DNA from: Rubrivivax sp.
GTDB taxonomy: Bacteria > Pseudomonadota > Gammaproteobacteria > Burkholderiales > Burkholderiaceae_C
Assembly: GCA_022843905.1 (NCBI GenBank)
Contig: JALHMT010000007.1
Location: 1-64,000 of the forward strand
Length of the DNA stretch: 64,000 nucleotides
Reading direction: 5' to 3'
Below the pieces are notes generated by a model. It did no database searches and was not told the DNA's origin. It worked only from the letters and a program-made list of their open reading frames with translations. Below are positions 14,324 through 23,896 of this stretch, one piece after another. Each line of letters opens with the position of its first letter. Position 1 is the stretch's first letter. Both the position numbers and the translations under genes were made by a program.

Positions 14324-17143
14324 GTGTCCTCCGACAGAGGTGTCACCGTCATCATCAGGACCATTGGTCGGCCCACCCTGCACGCCGCGCTGATGTCGGT
14401 TGCGTCTCAGAAGGTGGCCGACCTCGAGGTGGTCATCGTCGCAGCGTCGGCTGGCATTACGTCCCCCATCGTTGAAGGTCTGCACGTGCGGACAGTCGGT
14501 GGGGGCAGGCGTTGGCAACGAAGCGAGGCCGCATCGCTAGGACTGTCCGAGGTCACCACCCGCTGGGCTCTGTTCCTCGACGATGACGATGAATTACTTC
14601 CGGGCCATCTGCACAAGCTGATCGAGGCACTGGCGAAGGCGCCCGACGCCGTACTGGCCCATACCGGCGTCGAGCTCGTTCGACAAGGCCACGGCCAAGA
14701 AGCGCCAGTTGTCTTCGACACTTCGTTCGAGAACTGGGAATTGCTGCTCGGGAATCGTATCCCCATTCATGCCGCGCTCTTCGATGCCCAGCTAGCGCAT
14801 CGGCACGGAATCAGTTTCGATCCTGGGTTCGACCTGTATGAAGATTGGGACTTCTGGCTTCAGCTGCGTGCCGTCGGCTCGTTCGTGCACGTGCCGGGAG
14901 TCTCGGCCCGCTACCTCGTTTCCGAGTCGTCTTCCGAGGTGCATCGCGTGGCGTTCGGCGACGAAGCCTATTGGAGGGTCTGGCGAAAGTGGTGGCCATT
15001 GGCACCCAGGGCATGGTGGACCGCAGCGCTTCAACAGGCAATGCTGGCCAGCGATCTTCGCCGTGAAGCAATCGCACAACGCGTCGACTTGGGCGCCAAG
15101 CTCGATGCGCAGCACGCTGAGTTGGTCGAGGCGCGCCACGAGATCTGGCGACTCGGTGTGCAACTCAGTCAAGCTCAGTCGGAGCTTGTCTCCGCGCACC
15201 AGCAGACCGCCGGTCTGCAGAAGAGTATGGTGCAAATGCGGGCGGACTTGTCACAGACGCAGGCGGAGCTGGCGGTAATGGCAGCGGAGATCGTGGTGAG
15301 GCGAGACGCTGCCGCCCTGGCTGAGCGGCGGCTGTCGGAGACGCATGGCACCCTGGCCCATGAGCGTTTGGAGCTGGCGCGACGCGACCTTCAGATGCGG
15401 CAGGTCCGGGACCAGCTAGGGGCGGTATTGGAGTCGAGTTCCTGGCGGCTGACGGCCCCCTTGCGACAATTGGCCGATCGCCTTCGCTCCCTCCAGCATG
15501 GGCTGGCAAGGTGGCGTCGAGCCTCCAGCTGGCGCCGCCGCTGGCTCTCTCCGGGGCAGGGGTGTGGCTATGCCTCGTGGATCGCGGGCTTCGAAGCGGA
15601 CGACCGCGCCCGGCGTCGTGCTGAGCTTGCACAACCTCGTGACGTGATGATCTCGGTCCTGATGCCGGTCTTCAATCCAAACCTGCAACACTTGGATGCA
15701 GCCATAGAGTCGGTACTCGCGCAGAGCCATGCGCGCTGGCAGCTGTGCCTGGCCGACGACGCCTCGACAGCGTCCGGGGTGCGCGAACATCTCGCGCGTT
15801 GGCGTGATCGCGATCCGCGCATCCGCTTGGTCGAACGTTCGACCAACGGCCACATCAGCGCCTGTTCCAACACTGCCTTGACCTTGGCTCAGGGGGACTG
15901 GGTGGCGCTTCTCGACCAAGACGACCTCCTGTCGGACTTGGCACTTGCAGAGATGGCCGACGCCATCGCGCTGCATCCGCAGGCGTCCGTCTTTTTCTCC
16001 GATGAGGACAAGATCGACGCAGATGGCACGCGTTTCGAGCCATATTTCAAGCCAGCCTTCAACATCGAGCTGATGCGCTCACAGAATCTGGTGAGCCATC
16101 TTGGCGTGTACCGTCGCGCGCTCGTCGAGGAGATCGGAGGCTTCCGTGAAGGTTTCGAGGGCTCGCAGGATCATGACTTGGCGCTGCGTTGCATCGAGCG
16201 ATTGCGGGCTGACCAGATCGTGCACGTCCCGAGAGTGCTTTACCACTGGAGGGTTTCGCCGGGCAGCACATCCGGCGGCTCCGAGCAGAAGCCATACGCT
16301 GCCAGTGCAGGGCTGTCGGCCGTGTCGGATCATCTGTCGCGTGTGGCACCCGGGTCGACGGTTGAGAGGCTACGCTCGCTTTCCTACTTCAGAGTTCGGC
16401 ACCCGCTGCCTATTCCCCCTCCACTCGTGCTCGCTATCGTGGCCGTGCCTCAGGTGGATGCGAAGGAGCGCAATTGGGCCGCCGGACTGGTTCAAGCCAC
16501 GAACTACCCCAGTTTCGAAGTCGAGTTGGTGGAGGAAGCGGGCCCCGTTGCAACCTTTCGCGCGTTGACTAAGCGTGCTTCTGCTGGTGAGCTCCCCGAC
16601 CTGGTGCTGTTGCTGGCGCCCATGCTGGAGGTTGCGCATGAGGGCTGGCTTGCAGAGCTGGTCAGCGAGGTCGTTCGGGACGGTGTCGGCATGGCAGGCG
16701 GCCGTGTCGACAGTCCCCAGGGCGAGCTGTTGCAAGGAGCGATGATAGGTGGGCTCCGCATGGCCTGGGCCGAAAGTGGGCGCCAGCGCCACGGCCACTT
16801 TGGACGGGCGCGGCTGACGCAAGGGGTCAGTGCCGTTAGCGGAGCCTTGCTGCTGTTGCGCCGCGAGTTGCTGGCATATCTGCCGGACCTGGACGGACTG
16901 TCGTCGCTGCAGCAGGTCGCGTGGCTGTTCTGCGGGGCTGTGCGACGCGCTGGGTGGCGCATCGTGTGGACCCCTCACGCGATCCTGATCGCGCGCGACG
17001 GCGCATCTGTCCGGCAGGTTGTTGGTGATGAGCTGAGCGAGGGTGCGACAGATCCTGCGTTCCATCCCCATCTCAGGCACGATGGCGGGGACTTCGTCGT
17101 CGGGCAAGGATCTGTGGACGTGCAGCCGCGGGTCGGCTTCTGA
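14324..17143 (+). CDS. Large multidomain glycosyltransferase (two GT2 domains with coiled coil)
   Basis: 939 aa. The first GT2 domain (residues ~5-230) has VTVIIRTIGRPTL and an acidic LFLDDDDELLPG motif. A Gln/Glu/Arg-rich coiled coil spans about 250-365. The second GT2 domain (~440-680) has ISVLMPVFNPNL, VALLDQDDLLS and FFSDEDKID followed by GSQDHDLALR. The last ~250 residues resemble a GT2 fold without a clear DXD motif. Such proteins add successive sugars to polysaccharide or protein-linked glycans. The GTG start at 14324 follows GGAAGG by about ten bases. It ends the + strand cluster and faces the minus-strand glycosyltransferases. Confidence 0.87.
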   Translation: MSSDRGVTVIIRTIGRPTLHAALMSVASQKVADLEVVIVAASAGITSPIVEGLHVRTVGGGRRWQRSEAASLGLSEVTTRWALFLDDDDELLPGHLHKLIEALAKAPDAVLAHTGVELVRQGHGQEAPVVFDTSFENWELLLGNRIPIHAALFDAQLAHRHGISFDPGFDLYEDWDFWLQLRAVGSFVHVPGVSARYLVSESSSEVHRVAFGDEAYWRVWRKWWPLAPRAWWTAALQQAMLASDLRREAIAQRVDLGAKLDAQHAELVEARHEIWRLGVQLSQAQSELVSAHQQTAGLQKSMVQMRADLSQTQAELAVMAAEIVVRRDAAALAERRLSETHGTLAHERLELARRDLQMRQVRDQLGAVLESSSWRLTAPLRQLADRLRSLQHGLARWRRASSWRRRWLSPGQGCGYASWIAGFEADDRARRRAELAQPRDVMISVLMPVFNPNLQHLDAAIESVLAQSHARWQLCLADDASTASGVREHLARWRDRDPRIRLVERSTNGHISACSNTALTLAQGDWVALLDQDDLLSDLALAEMADAIALHPQASVFFSDEDKIDADGTRFEPYFKPAFNIELMRSQNLVSHLGVYRRALVEEIGGFREGFEGSQDHDLALRCIERLRADQIVHVPRVLYHWRVSPGSTSGGSEQKPYAASAGLSAVSDHLSRVAPGSTVERLRSLSYFRVRHPLPIPPPLVLAIVAVPQVDAKERNWAAGLVQATNYPSFEVELVEEAGPVATFRALTKRASAGELPDLVLLLAPMLEVAHEGWLAELVSEVVRDGVGMAGGRVDSPQGELLQGAMIGGLRMAWAESGRQRHGHFGRARLTQGVSAVSGALLLLRRELLAYLPDLDGLSSLQQVAWLFCGAVRRAGWRIVWTPHAILIARDGASVRQVVGDELSEGATDPAFHPHLRHDGGDFVVGQGSVDVQPRVGF

Positions 17144-17207
17144 TGTGGTGGATCTGGGCAGTCTGGCCGTCGCAGGCCGCCGGCCATGCCACTGCGTGGA
17201 GCTGCCG

Positions 17208-18374
17208 TCAGCCGAGGCCCAGCGCCGCCAGGATCGCCGGCCGCTGCGCGGTCCAGGCGTAGGTCTCGCGGGCGTGCTGCCGGGCGTTCGCGGCGACGCT
17301 GGCGTAGCGATCCCGTTCGCCCAGCACCTGCTTCAGCACCGCATGCCATTGATGGGCCTGTGCGAGGTAGCCGTTCTCGCCGGGGCGGATCGCCGCCTGG
17401 TAGGTGGCCGTGGGAGAGGCCACGCTGACCGTGCCGACCACCGCGGCATCGAAATACTTCAGTTCCGACTTGCAGTTGGTGAAGACGTTGAACTGCAGCG
17501 GCATCAGGTTGTATTCGACCGAGGCGATGAGCCGCTGCAGGTTGACGTAGTCCTGGAACGGGAAGCGCTGCACGCGGGCGCCGAAGCGTTCGAGCGCGGG
17601 CCCGGGTTCGATGTATCCCACGACGACCACGCCCAGTGTCTCGTCTTCCTCCAGCAAGGCCTCCAGCGCCGGCACCACCATGGCGAAGTCGCGGTTGTGC
17701 GACGGTGAGCCGCTGAAGTAGCCCAGGTGCACCAGCCCGCTGTGTCCCAGGGGCACGTCCTTCTTCGCCGTGAACAGCCGGTCCGACATGTCGAGCTGTT
17801 CGCGGTTCAGGAAGTTCGGGATCACGCTTGCCGGCAGGCCCGAGAAGGCGCTCATCTGGTCGGCCAGCTGCCGGTTCGTGGCGATGGCGCCATCGCACTG
17901 GCGCAGCGTCGCGCCCAGGCGCGAGGTGTAGGCGAACCAGTCGTCCCAGACGCGCGGGTCGCGTGTGTCGAGGTCGAGCGTGGAGATCAGCAGGTGGGCG
18001 TAGTCGGGATTGAAGACGAGGTCGTCGGAGTCGAACAGCACCCGCTTGCCCCGCGAGCGGAAAGCCGCGATCAGCCCGGCCACGCGAGCGTCGTAGCGCG
18101 TGCGGCAGATCACCAGCAGGTCGGCGAGCTCGCAGATCTGGCTCTGCTGGGCCAGGTCGTCGAGGAAGAAGTAGGACGCCGACACTTCATGCGCCTGCTC
18201 GTTGAGAACCTGCGCCATGTTGTAGATGCGGTAGCGGAAGGTGCTGTTGTCGGCGCGTTCGTAGAAGTAGGCGACCCGTTTGCGGCCCCGTGCCAGCTGC
18301 CGCAGACGCTGCGACAGCGGCTGCAGCCAGGGGTCGCTGTAGTTGAACGGGGCGACGGCCTCAAGCCCAAGCAT
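17208..18374 (-). CDS. Glycosyltransferase (GT4-like)
   Basis: 388 aa. The N-terminal part contains VAYFYERADNSTFRYRIYNM, and the Rossmann-type C-terminal half has LVHLGYFSGSPSHNRDFAMV, VVVVGYIEPG and FTNCKSELKYFDAAVVGTVS, which fits the nucleotide-sugar-binding half of GT4-like enzymes. FDSDDLVFNP in the first half may bind acceptor or metal. The start overlaps the stop of the upstream gene by 14 bp, so both are translated from one message. It is probably the last gene of a three-gene minus-strand glycosyltransferase operon. Acceptor and sugar cannot be read from sequence. Confidence 0.83.
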   Translation of the reverse strand: MLGLEAVAPFNYSDPWLQPLSQRLRQLARGRKRVAYFYERADNSTFRYRIYNMAQVLNEQAHEVSASYFFLDDLAQQSQICELADLLVICRTRYDARVAGLIAAFRSRGKRVLFDSDDLVFNPDYAHLLISTLDLDTRDPRVWDDWFAYTSRLGATLRQCDGAIATNRQLADQMSAFSGLPASVIPNFLNREQLDMSDRLFTAKKDVPLGHSGLVHLGYFSGSPSHNRDFAMVVPALEALLEEDETLGVVVVGYIEPGPALERFGARVQRFPFQDYVNLQRLIASVEYNLMPLQFNVFTNCKSELKYFDAAVVGTVSVASPTATYQAAIRPGENGYLAQAHQWHAVLKQVLGERDRYASVAANARQHARETYAWTAQRPAILAALGLG

Positions 18375-19734
18375 GGCTGCCTTTCGACCAGCGCTCGACG
18401 ACGGGCGCCAGCGCTGTCTGCCAATCGGGTTGCAGCCTGTGCGCTTCGAACCGTCGCCGGCGTTCGGGCTCGTCCTCGGCCAGCCGCAGGGCCTGCTGCA
18501 GGGTGGCCAGCATGCTGTCCAGCTCGAGGTCGGCGCTCAGGATGTTGTCGCAGTAGCTGGACAGGGACTGCTTGTTGCCAAAGCGGTTGGTCACGACGAC
18601 CGCTTGCGAGGCGGCGAGGTCCAGCGGCGGATAACTGGGGTGCGGGGTGTACATCAGGCACAGGCCGACGTCGATGGTGCCGGCCAGTTCAGCGTATTCC
18701 GGCCAGGCCAGCCCCTCGACGCGCCGTGCCGTCGTGCCATCGCAGAACTGGAAGGCCGGGATGTGGGCGCCGACCAGCAGGATGTCCCACTTCGACGTGT
18801 CGACGATGCCGCGCGCCACCGCGCGGTCCAGCACGTCCAGGCCGAAGTAGAACAGGTTGCGCACGTGGTTCGGGCGCGCGTAGTACAGCAGCCGGCGACG
18901 ACCATCCGGCCCCGGGCGCCTGCGGTAGACATGGGCCGGAAACGCCGGTTCGAAGGCCAGCGCCGTGCTCGCCAGGTGGGGCAGGCCGGACGACGCGAGG
19001 TGGTCGAGCAGGCCCTGGGTGTTGACGGCGATGTGCAGACCCTGGCGCGACAGCAGCTGCGAGCAGCGCAGGTGGTCGTCCCCGCCGGGGTAGAACATGC
19101 GCTCGTCCTCCTGCAGCACGTAAAGGATGCGCGGCGCGGCGACCGACGACAGCGTGGCTTCGGTGGTCCACCAGGAGGTGGTGACGAACAGCTCGTCGTC
19201 GAAGACATCGATGGCAGCCTGGGGCGAGTGGATGCTGGCGAACGCGAACTCGACCTCGCTGTCCAGCGTGATGCCGTACAGGGCCAGCACGGTATGGAGA
19301 TTGGCGGGCAGGGCACGTTCGGTGCGCGTCACCACGCGCAGCCGCGCGCCTCGACTTGCCGCGAGCAGGGCCGTCAGGATCATGGCCGTGCCGACACCGC
19401 CGAACAGGCTGCCCTGGTTGATGCTGTCGGTGACGATGCTGATGCGCTTCTGTCCGCCGCGCGGCACCGGGAACACCGACAGCGGCACGGCATGGCCGAA
19501 ACGCGTCGCCAGCAGCTGGCGCGCCGTGGGCAGCACGGCCGGCGCCCCGGGAGGTGCGGGCGGCGACGCAGGCGTGGCCGGCGCTGGCGCCGTGCCCGGC
19601 AGCGCTTCCAGTGGGGGCAGGGTGAAGACAGGGGCCGGCGTGCCGAGCCGGCGGCGCAGTTCGTCCAGGAAGCCCCTTGTGCCGTGCAGTCGCCAGTAGC
19701 GCAGGGCGTTGCGAAGGCGGCGCGAGACGGGCAT
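18361..19734 (-). CDS. WsaF-like glycosyltransferase
   Basis: 457 aa from the ATG at 19734; an in-frame GTG at 19767 would add 11 residues and neither start has a clear Shine-Dalgarno. A short basic N-terminus is followed by a Pro/Ala-rich linker (about residues 45-75). From there the protein follows the WsaF rhamnosyltransferase pattern: RISIVTDSINQGSLFGGVGT, FVTTSWWTTEAT, ILYVLQEDERMFYP and LLYYARPNHVRNLF. WsaF builds S-layer glycoprotein glycans in Geobacillus, which fits a surface-protein glycosylation locus, though many O-antigen clusters carry it too. Confidence 0.8.
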   Translation of the reverse strand: MPVSRRLRNALRYWRLHGTRGFLDELRRRLGTPAPVFTLPPLEALPGTAPAPATPASPPAPPGAPAVLPTARQLLATRFGHAVPLSVFPVPRGGQKRISIVTDSINQGSLFGGVGTAMILTALLAASRGARLRVVTRTERALPANLHTVLALYGITLDSEVEFAFASIHSPQAAIDVFDDELFVTTSWWTTEATLSSVAAPRILYVLQEDERMFYPGGDDHLRCSQLLSRQGLHIAVNTQGLLDHLASSGLPHLASTALAFEPAFPAHVYRRRPGPDGRRRLLYYARPNHVRNLFYFGLDVLDRAVARGIVDTSKWDILLVGAHIPAFQFCDGTTARRVEGLAWPEYAELAGTIDVGLCLMYTPHPSYPPLDLAASQAVVVTNRFGNKQSLSSYCDNILSADLELDSMLATLQQALRLAEDEPERRRRFEAHRLQPDWQTALAPVVERWSKGSHAWA

Positions 19735-19816
19735 GGTGGGGAACGCTCTGGGAGGAAGGACAGGCACCGCGCGCCGAGGCCGCCCGGCGGCCTGGGCCGC
19801 TGGACGCCGCGCCGGA

Positions 19817-20908
19817 TCAGAGCCGGTTGATCAAGGCAGCGATGACGAGGCCGATGTTGCCCAGAGCCGTCTGGCGAAAGACGCCGGTGCGACGCAACCC
19901 GCCCAGCCGCTTCCAGACGCCGCGCTTTCGGGCTTGGGCGAACTCGTCGAGAATCTGCCGATTCTCCGGCGTGAGCTGGTCGCGGATCTCGTTCAGCGAG
20001 GTCAGGTTGGCGTCGTTCCAGCGCTTGAAGCGGCCCTGCAGCAGCAGCTTGACGCGCTGTGCACGGGCCAGCCACCCCATGTTCGAGCCGATGAGGTTGT
20101 TCTCGTGCTGGCGGTAACGCACCGTCGGGTAGGGGTCGTAGTGCACCTGGCCGCCGCAGCCCGTCACCACCATGTAGGCCCACCAGTCGTGCGTGACGGC
20201 GTCGACGTTTTCGCCGGCGCGCCGCAGCAGGTCGCGCGCGGCACGATTGAAGACCATGGTGTTGCCGCCGGCGACGTTCTGCACCAGCGCGTTGCGGAAG
20301 CTCGGGCCCTTGTGGAACAGGGGCGAGTAGCCGATGTGCTGGTTGCGCGCGTCCACCAGCAGCGTGCGCGAGCCGTACAGCGCCGGGATGTGCGCGGGCA
20401 CCGAGCGCAGCCAGGTCACGGCGCGCTCGAGCTTGTCGGACTCCCAGATGTCGTCCTGGTCGGCGTAGGCGAAGTAGTCGGCGTCGATGTCGGCGCGGCA
20501 GGTCAGCGACAGGAAGTTGGCCGTCGAGCCTTCGGCCGGGCCGTTGTGGATGGAGATGCGGTCGACGCCCCAGTGCGAGCGGTAGTACTCGAGAATGGCG
20601 TGGGTGTGGTCGTCGGAGCCGTCGTCCGATGCCCAGATCTCCCAGGTCGGGTGTGTCTGGGTGGCGATCGAGTTGAGCTGTTCGGCCAGGAAGCGCTGCG
20701 CCTGCATGGTGCACAGCAGGATGGCCACCTTGGGCACCTTCTGCTGCGGCCACTGCATCAGGGACTGCAGCTTGACCAGCGGAATGACACGCCGGAATTC
20801 CTCCCAGGGAGCGAGCAGTTCGGCCACCGGTGCTCGCCTGGCTCGCATCACGCCGATGTCGGCGACCTGCTGTGAGGGCTTCTGTTGTGCTTGTCCCATA
20901 ACGTGCAT
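19817..20908 (-). CDS. Family 2 glycosyltransferase
   Basis: 363 aa from ATG 20908; ATGs at 20899 and about 20842 are alternatives and no Shine-Dalgarno decides between them. The GT2 core begins at about residue 58 with VAILLCTMQAQRFLAEQLNS, followed by EIWASDDGSDD and the acidic FAYADQDDIWESDKLE, then HDWWAYMVVTGCGG. These match rhamnosyltransferase-like GT2 enzymes. TAGAAT at 20915-20910 (minus strand) resembles a -10 element, which would make the 20899 start almost leaderless. It is first in the minus-strand glycosyltransferase operon and divergent from rhlE. Confidence 0.85.
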   Translation of the reverse strand: MHVMGQAQQKPSQQVADIGVMRARRAPVAELLAPWEEFRRVIPLVKLQSLMQWPQQKVPKVAILLCTMQAQRFLAEQLNSIATQTHPTWEIWASDDGSDDHTHAILEYYRSHWGVDRISIHNGPAEGSTANFLSLTCRADIDADYFAYADQDDIWESDKLERAVTWLRSVPAHIPALYGSRTLLVDARNQHIGYSPLFHKGPSFRNALVQNVAGGNTMVFNRAARDLLRRAGENVDAVTHDWWAYMVVTGCGGQVHYDPYPTVRYRQHENNLIGSNMGWLARAQRVKLLLQGRFKRWNDANLTSLNEIRDQLTPENRQILDEFAQARKRGVWKRLGGLRRTGVFRQTALGNIGLVIAALINRL

Positions 20909-20972
20909 GATTCTAGTGCAGGGTTTACCAAGGTCCGGGCATTGCAGTCGCAACCGTTGGATAATCGCCCAG

Positions 20973-22445
20973 GTGAATCCATCAGACATCGACACCCCGG
21001 CTGAGACTGCACCGCCCCAGCGTTTCGACACGCTGGCGCTCGACCCCAAGCTGCTGCGGGCCGTGGCCGACTCGGGCTACCTCACGATGACGCCCATCCA
21101 GGCCAAGGCCATCCCGCTGGTGCTGGACGGCCACGACATGATGGGCGCAGCGCAGACCGGCACCGGCAAGACGGCGGCCTTCTCGCTGCCCCTGCTGCAG
21201 CGCATGCTCAAGCACGAAAACGCCAGCATGTCGCCTGCGCGACACCCCGTCCGGGCGCTGGTGCTGGCCCCCACGCGCGAACTCGCCGATCAGGTGGCGG
21301 CCAACGTCAAGACCTACGCCAAGCACACCCAGTTGCGCTCTGCCGTGGTGTTCGGCGGCATCGACATGAAGCCGCAGACGGCGCAGCTCAAGGCCGGCGT
21401 CGAGGTGCTGATCGCCACGCCCGGCCGCCTGCTGGACCACATCGAGGCCAAGAACGCGGTGCTCAACCAGGTCGAGTACGTCGTGCTCGACGAGGCCGAC
21501 CGCATGCTGGACATCGGCTTCCTGCCCGACCTGCAGCGCATCCTGTCGTATCTGCCCAAGCAGCGTCAGACGCTGCTGTTCTCGGCCACGTTCTCGCCGG
21601 AGATCCGTCGCCTGGCCAACAGTTACCTGCAGAGTCCGCTCACGGTCGAAGTGGCGCGTCCCAATGCCACGGCCACCAACGTCGAACAACGCTTCTACAG
21701 CGTCACCGACGACGACAAGCGCGCCGTGGTGCGTCAGTTGCTCCGACAGCGCGAGCTCTCGCAGGCCATCATCTTCGTCAACAGCAAGCTGGGCGCGGCG
21801 CGGCTGGCCCGCTCGTTCGAGCGCGACGGCCTGAAGACCGCGGCCTTGCATGGCGACAAGTCGCAGGACGAACGCCTGAAGTCGCTGGAAGCCTTCAAGC
21901 GCGGCGAGGTCGACCTGCTGGTGGCCACCGACGTGGCCGCACGGGGCCTGGACATCGCCGACCTGCCGGCGGTCTTCAACTTCGACGTGCCCTTCAACGC
22001 CGAAGACTACGTGCACCGCATCGGTCGTACGGGTCGGGCCGGTGCCTCGGGCCTGGCCGTGACGCTGGTGGCGCGCGACGATCTGCGCCTGGTCGGCGAC
22101 ATCGAGAAGCTCATCAAGAAGAAGCTCGAGATCGAGCCCTTCGAACTGGAAGACGAGCGTCCGCGTCGCCGTCGGCGCGACGAAGATGAAGCGCCGGCGG
22201 ATCGCGAGGTCGAACAGGCGGCCTCGCGGGCCATCGATCGCGCCGCCGAGCGCCCGCCCGCACGGCGCCCGTCCCTGCCCGGCGGCGACCCTTTCTTCGA
22301 CCGTCCCTACGAGCCCAGCACGGCGGCAGCGGCGCCAGCGCCCGTCGGCGCCGAAGCGGTCAAGCCTCAGGCCGCGCTGAAGCCCGGTGCACCCAACATC
22401 AGGCCGAAGAAGAAGGTCGCTTCGCTGCTCGGCGGCGGTCGCTGA
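20973..22445 (+). CDS. rhlE: DEAD-box ATP-dependent RNA helicase RhlE
   Basis: 490 aa. Helicase motifs are in order: Q motif near TPIQAKAIP, I AQTGTGKT, Ia PTRELA, II DEAD, III SAT, V ARGLDIADLP and VI HRIGRTGRAG. A basic and acidic tail after about residue 390 (RPRRRRRDEDE, PNIRPKKKVASLLGG) is typical of RhlE proteins and probably binds RNA. The GTG at 20973 is the only sensible start near the conserved region; GATAAT at 20960-20965 lies so close that the message may be leaderless. The enzyme unwinds RNA in ribosome assembly and mRNA decay. Confidence 0.93.
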   Translation: MNPSDIDTPAETAPPQRFDTLALDPKLLRAVADSGYLTMTPIQAKAIPLVLDGHDMMGAAQTGTGKTAAFSLPLLQRMLKHENASMSPARHPVRALVLAPTRELADQVAANVKTYAKHTQLRSAVVFGGIDMKPQTAQLKAGVEVLIATPGRLLDHIEAKNAVLNQVEYVVLDEADRMLDIGFLPDLQRILSYLPKQRQTLLFSATFSPEIRRLANSYLQSPLTVEVARPNATATNVEQRFYSVTDDDKRAVVRQLLRQRELSQAIIFVNSKLGAARLARSFERDGLKTAALHGDKSQDERLKSLEAFKRGEVDLLVATDVAARGLDIADLPAVFNFDVPFNAEDYVHRIGRTGRAGASGLAVTLVARDDLRLVGDIEKLIKKKLEIEPFELEDERPRRRRRDEDEAPADREVEQAASRAIDRAAERPPARRPSLPGGDPFFDRPYEPSTAAAAPAPVGAEAVKPQAALKPGAPNIRPKKKVASLLGGGR

Positions 22446-22482
22446 CATCCAGGCCGGCGCATCTCCCGGGCGTCTATCGGCC

Positions 22483-23247
22483 TCAGGCGGCCAGCAGGCA
22501 GAACACCGCCGGCACCTTGTCCGGCATGTGGACGGGATGGTCCCGCCACCCGGCCACCGTGTCGCACCGCGTCCAGGCCGAAGGCAGCGTGAGCCCGCAG
22601 CTCACCGACACGCGGGTGGCCGGCGACAGCACCGTCAGCATGGCGCCCAGCAGCGCGGCATTGCGGTAGGGCGTCTCGATCATGAGCTGGGTCTGGCCCT
22701 CGCGGCGCGACAGCGCTTCGAGCGTTCGCAGGCGGGCGGCCCGGTCGCCGGCGTCCTGTGGCAGGTAGCCCACGAAGGCGAAGCTCTGGCCGTTCAGACC
22801 GCTGGCGGCCAGCGCCAGCAGCAGGGAGCTCGGCCCGGCCAGGGCCTGCACCTGCACGCCAGAGGCATGCGCCGCCTGCACCAGCGCCGCCCCGGGGTCG
22901 GCAACGGCGGGCAGTCCGGCCTCCGACAGCAATCCGATGTCATGCCCGAGCAGCGCTGGCTGCAGCAGTTCCCGCCAGGCTGCCGCGGGTGTGGTGTCCG
23001 AGCTGCCCTTGCGCGGCCGCGGCAGCTCGACGATCTGCAGGGCCTGCAGGGCCTGGGCCAGCGGCACCTGCGCCGAGACGCGCTTGAGGAAGCTGCGCGC
23101 CGAGCGTGCGTCCTCCACCACCCAGTAGGCCAGACGGGCGGCGGCCTGCAGCACGCCGTCGGGCAGCGTCTGGCTCAGGTCGACGGCCTCGGCGCCGAAG
23201 TCCAGCGTGTTGGGGACGAGGATCAGCCGGCCACGGTTCATCGCCAT
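22483..23247 (-). CDS. SAM-dependent methyltransferase of the RsmI/tetrapyrrole-methylase fold
   Basis: 254 aa. It begins GRLILVPNTLDFG and contains GLLSEAGLPAVADPGA, LAGPSSLLLALAASGL and FVGYLPQD, the signature blocks of the RsmI (16S rRNA C1402 2'-O-methyltransferase) superfamily. It is the shorter paralogue usually found beside maf in betaproteobacteria, so it is not called rsmI itself. The ATG at 23247 lies right after the maf stop; ATG 23241 is an alternative. Convergent with rhlE, 37 bp apart. Confidence 0.82.
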   Translation of the reverse strand: MAMNRGRLILVPNTLDFGAEAVDLSQTLPDGVLQAAARLAYWVVEDARSARSFLKRVSAQVPLAQALQALQIVELPRPRKGSSDTTPAAAWRELLQPALLGHDIGLLSEAGLPAVADPGAALVQAAHASGVQVQALAGPSSLLLALAASGLNGQSFAFVGYLPQDAGDRAARLRTLEALSRREGQTQLMIETPYRNAALLGAMLTVLSPATRVSVSCGLTLPSAWTRCDTVAGWRDHPVHMPDKVPAVFCLLAA

Positions 23248-23249
23248 GC

Positions 23250-23858
23250 TCAGGCCGTGTCCGTCAGCGAGGCGCCCAAGGGGTCGATGCCCGCTTCGCG
23301 CAGCATCATCGAGGTACGGATCAACGGCAGGCCGACCAGCGCCGTCGGATCGTCGCTGTGGATGGCCGCCAGCAGCGCGATGCCCAGCGTTTCGCACTTG
23401 GCGCTGCCGGCGCAGTCGTAGGGCTGCTCCAGTCGCAGGTAGCGTTCGATCTGCTCGTCGGCCAGTGCGCGGAACTCGACGGCCACCGCTGCGAGTTCGC
23501 AGCGCTGGTAGCCGGTGTCCCGACGCACCACGGCCACGGCGGTCTGGAACACCACCCGGCGTCCGCTCATCTGGCGCAGTTGCGCCGTCGCGCGCTCGTG
23601 GGTGCCGGGTTTGCCGATGGCCTGGCCGTCGAGGTCGGCCACCTGGTCGGAGCCGATCACCACGGCGTCAGGATGGATCGAGGCAACTGCCTGCGCCTTG
23701 GCCAGCGCCAGTCTTCGGGCCAGATCGGCAGGCGCTTCGCCGGGCAGCGGGCTCTCGTCCAGGTCGGGCGAGATCGACTCGAAGGACAGTCGCAGTCGTT
23801 GCAGCAGCTCACGGCGATAGCGCGAGCTGGAGGCCAGGATCAGGGAAGGCGCGGACAT
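23250..23858 (-). CDS. Maf/YceF nucleoside triphosphate pyrophosphatase
   Basis: 202 aa. The Maf signature ILASSSRYRRELL begins at residue 6, followed by DLDESPLPGE, VIGSDQVADLDGQAIGKPG and the C-terminal DDPTALVGLPL. Members hydrolyse non-canonical or methylated NTPs (YceF prefers m7GTP) to monophosphates. The ATG at 23858 matches the family start. It is co-oriented with the O-antigen ligase gene upstream and the RsmI-like gene downstream. Confidence 0.9.
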   Translation of the reverse strand: MSAPSLILASSSRYRRELLQRLRLSFESISPDLDESPLPGEAPADLARRLALAKAQAVASIHPDAVVIGSDQVADLDGQAIGKPGTHERATAQLRQMSGRRVVFQTAVAVVRRDTGYQRCELAAVAVEFRALADEQIERYLRLEQPYDCAGSAKCETLGIALLAAIHSDDPTALVGLPLIRTSMMLREAGIDPLGASLTDTA

Positions 23859-23896
23859 GGCCTTGATTCTCCCATCGTGGTACCGGCGTCCCCCTG

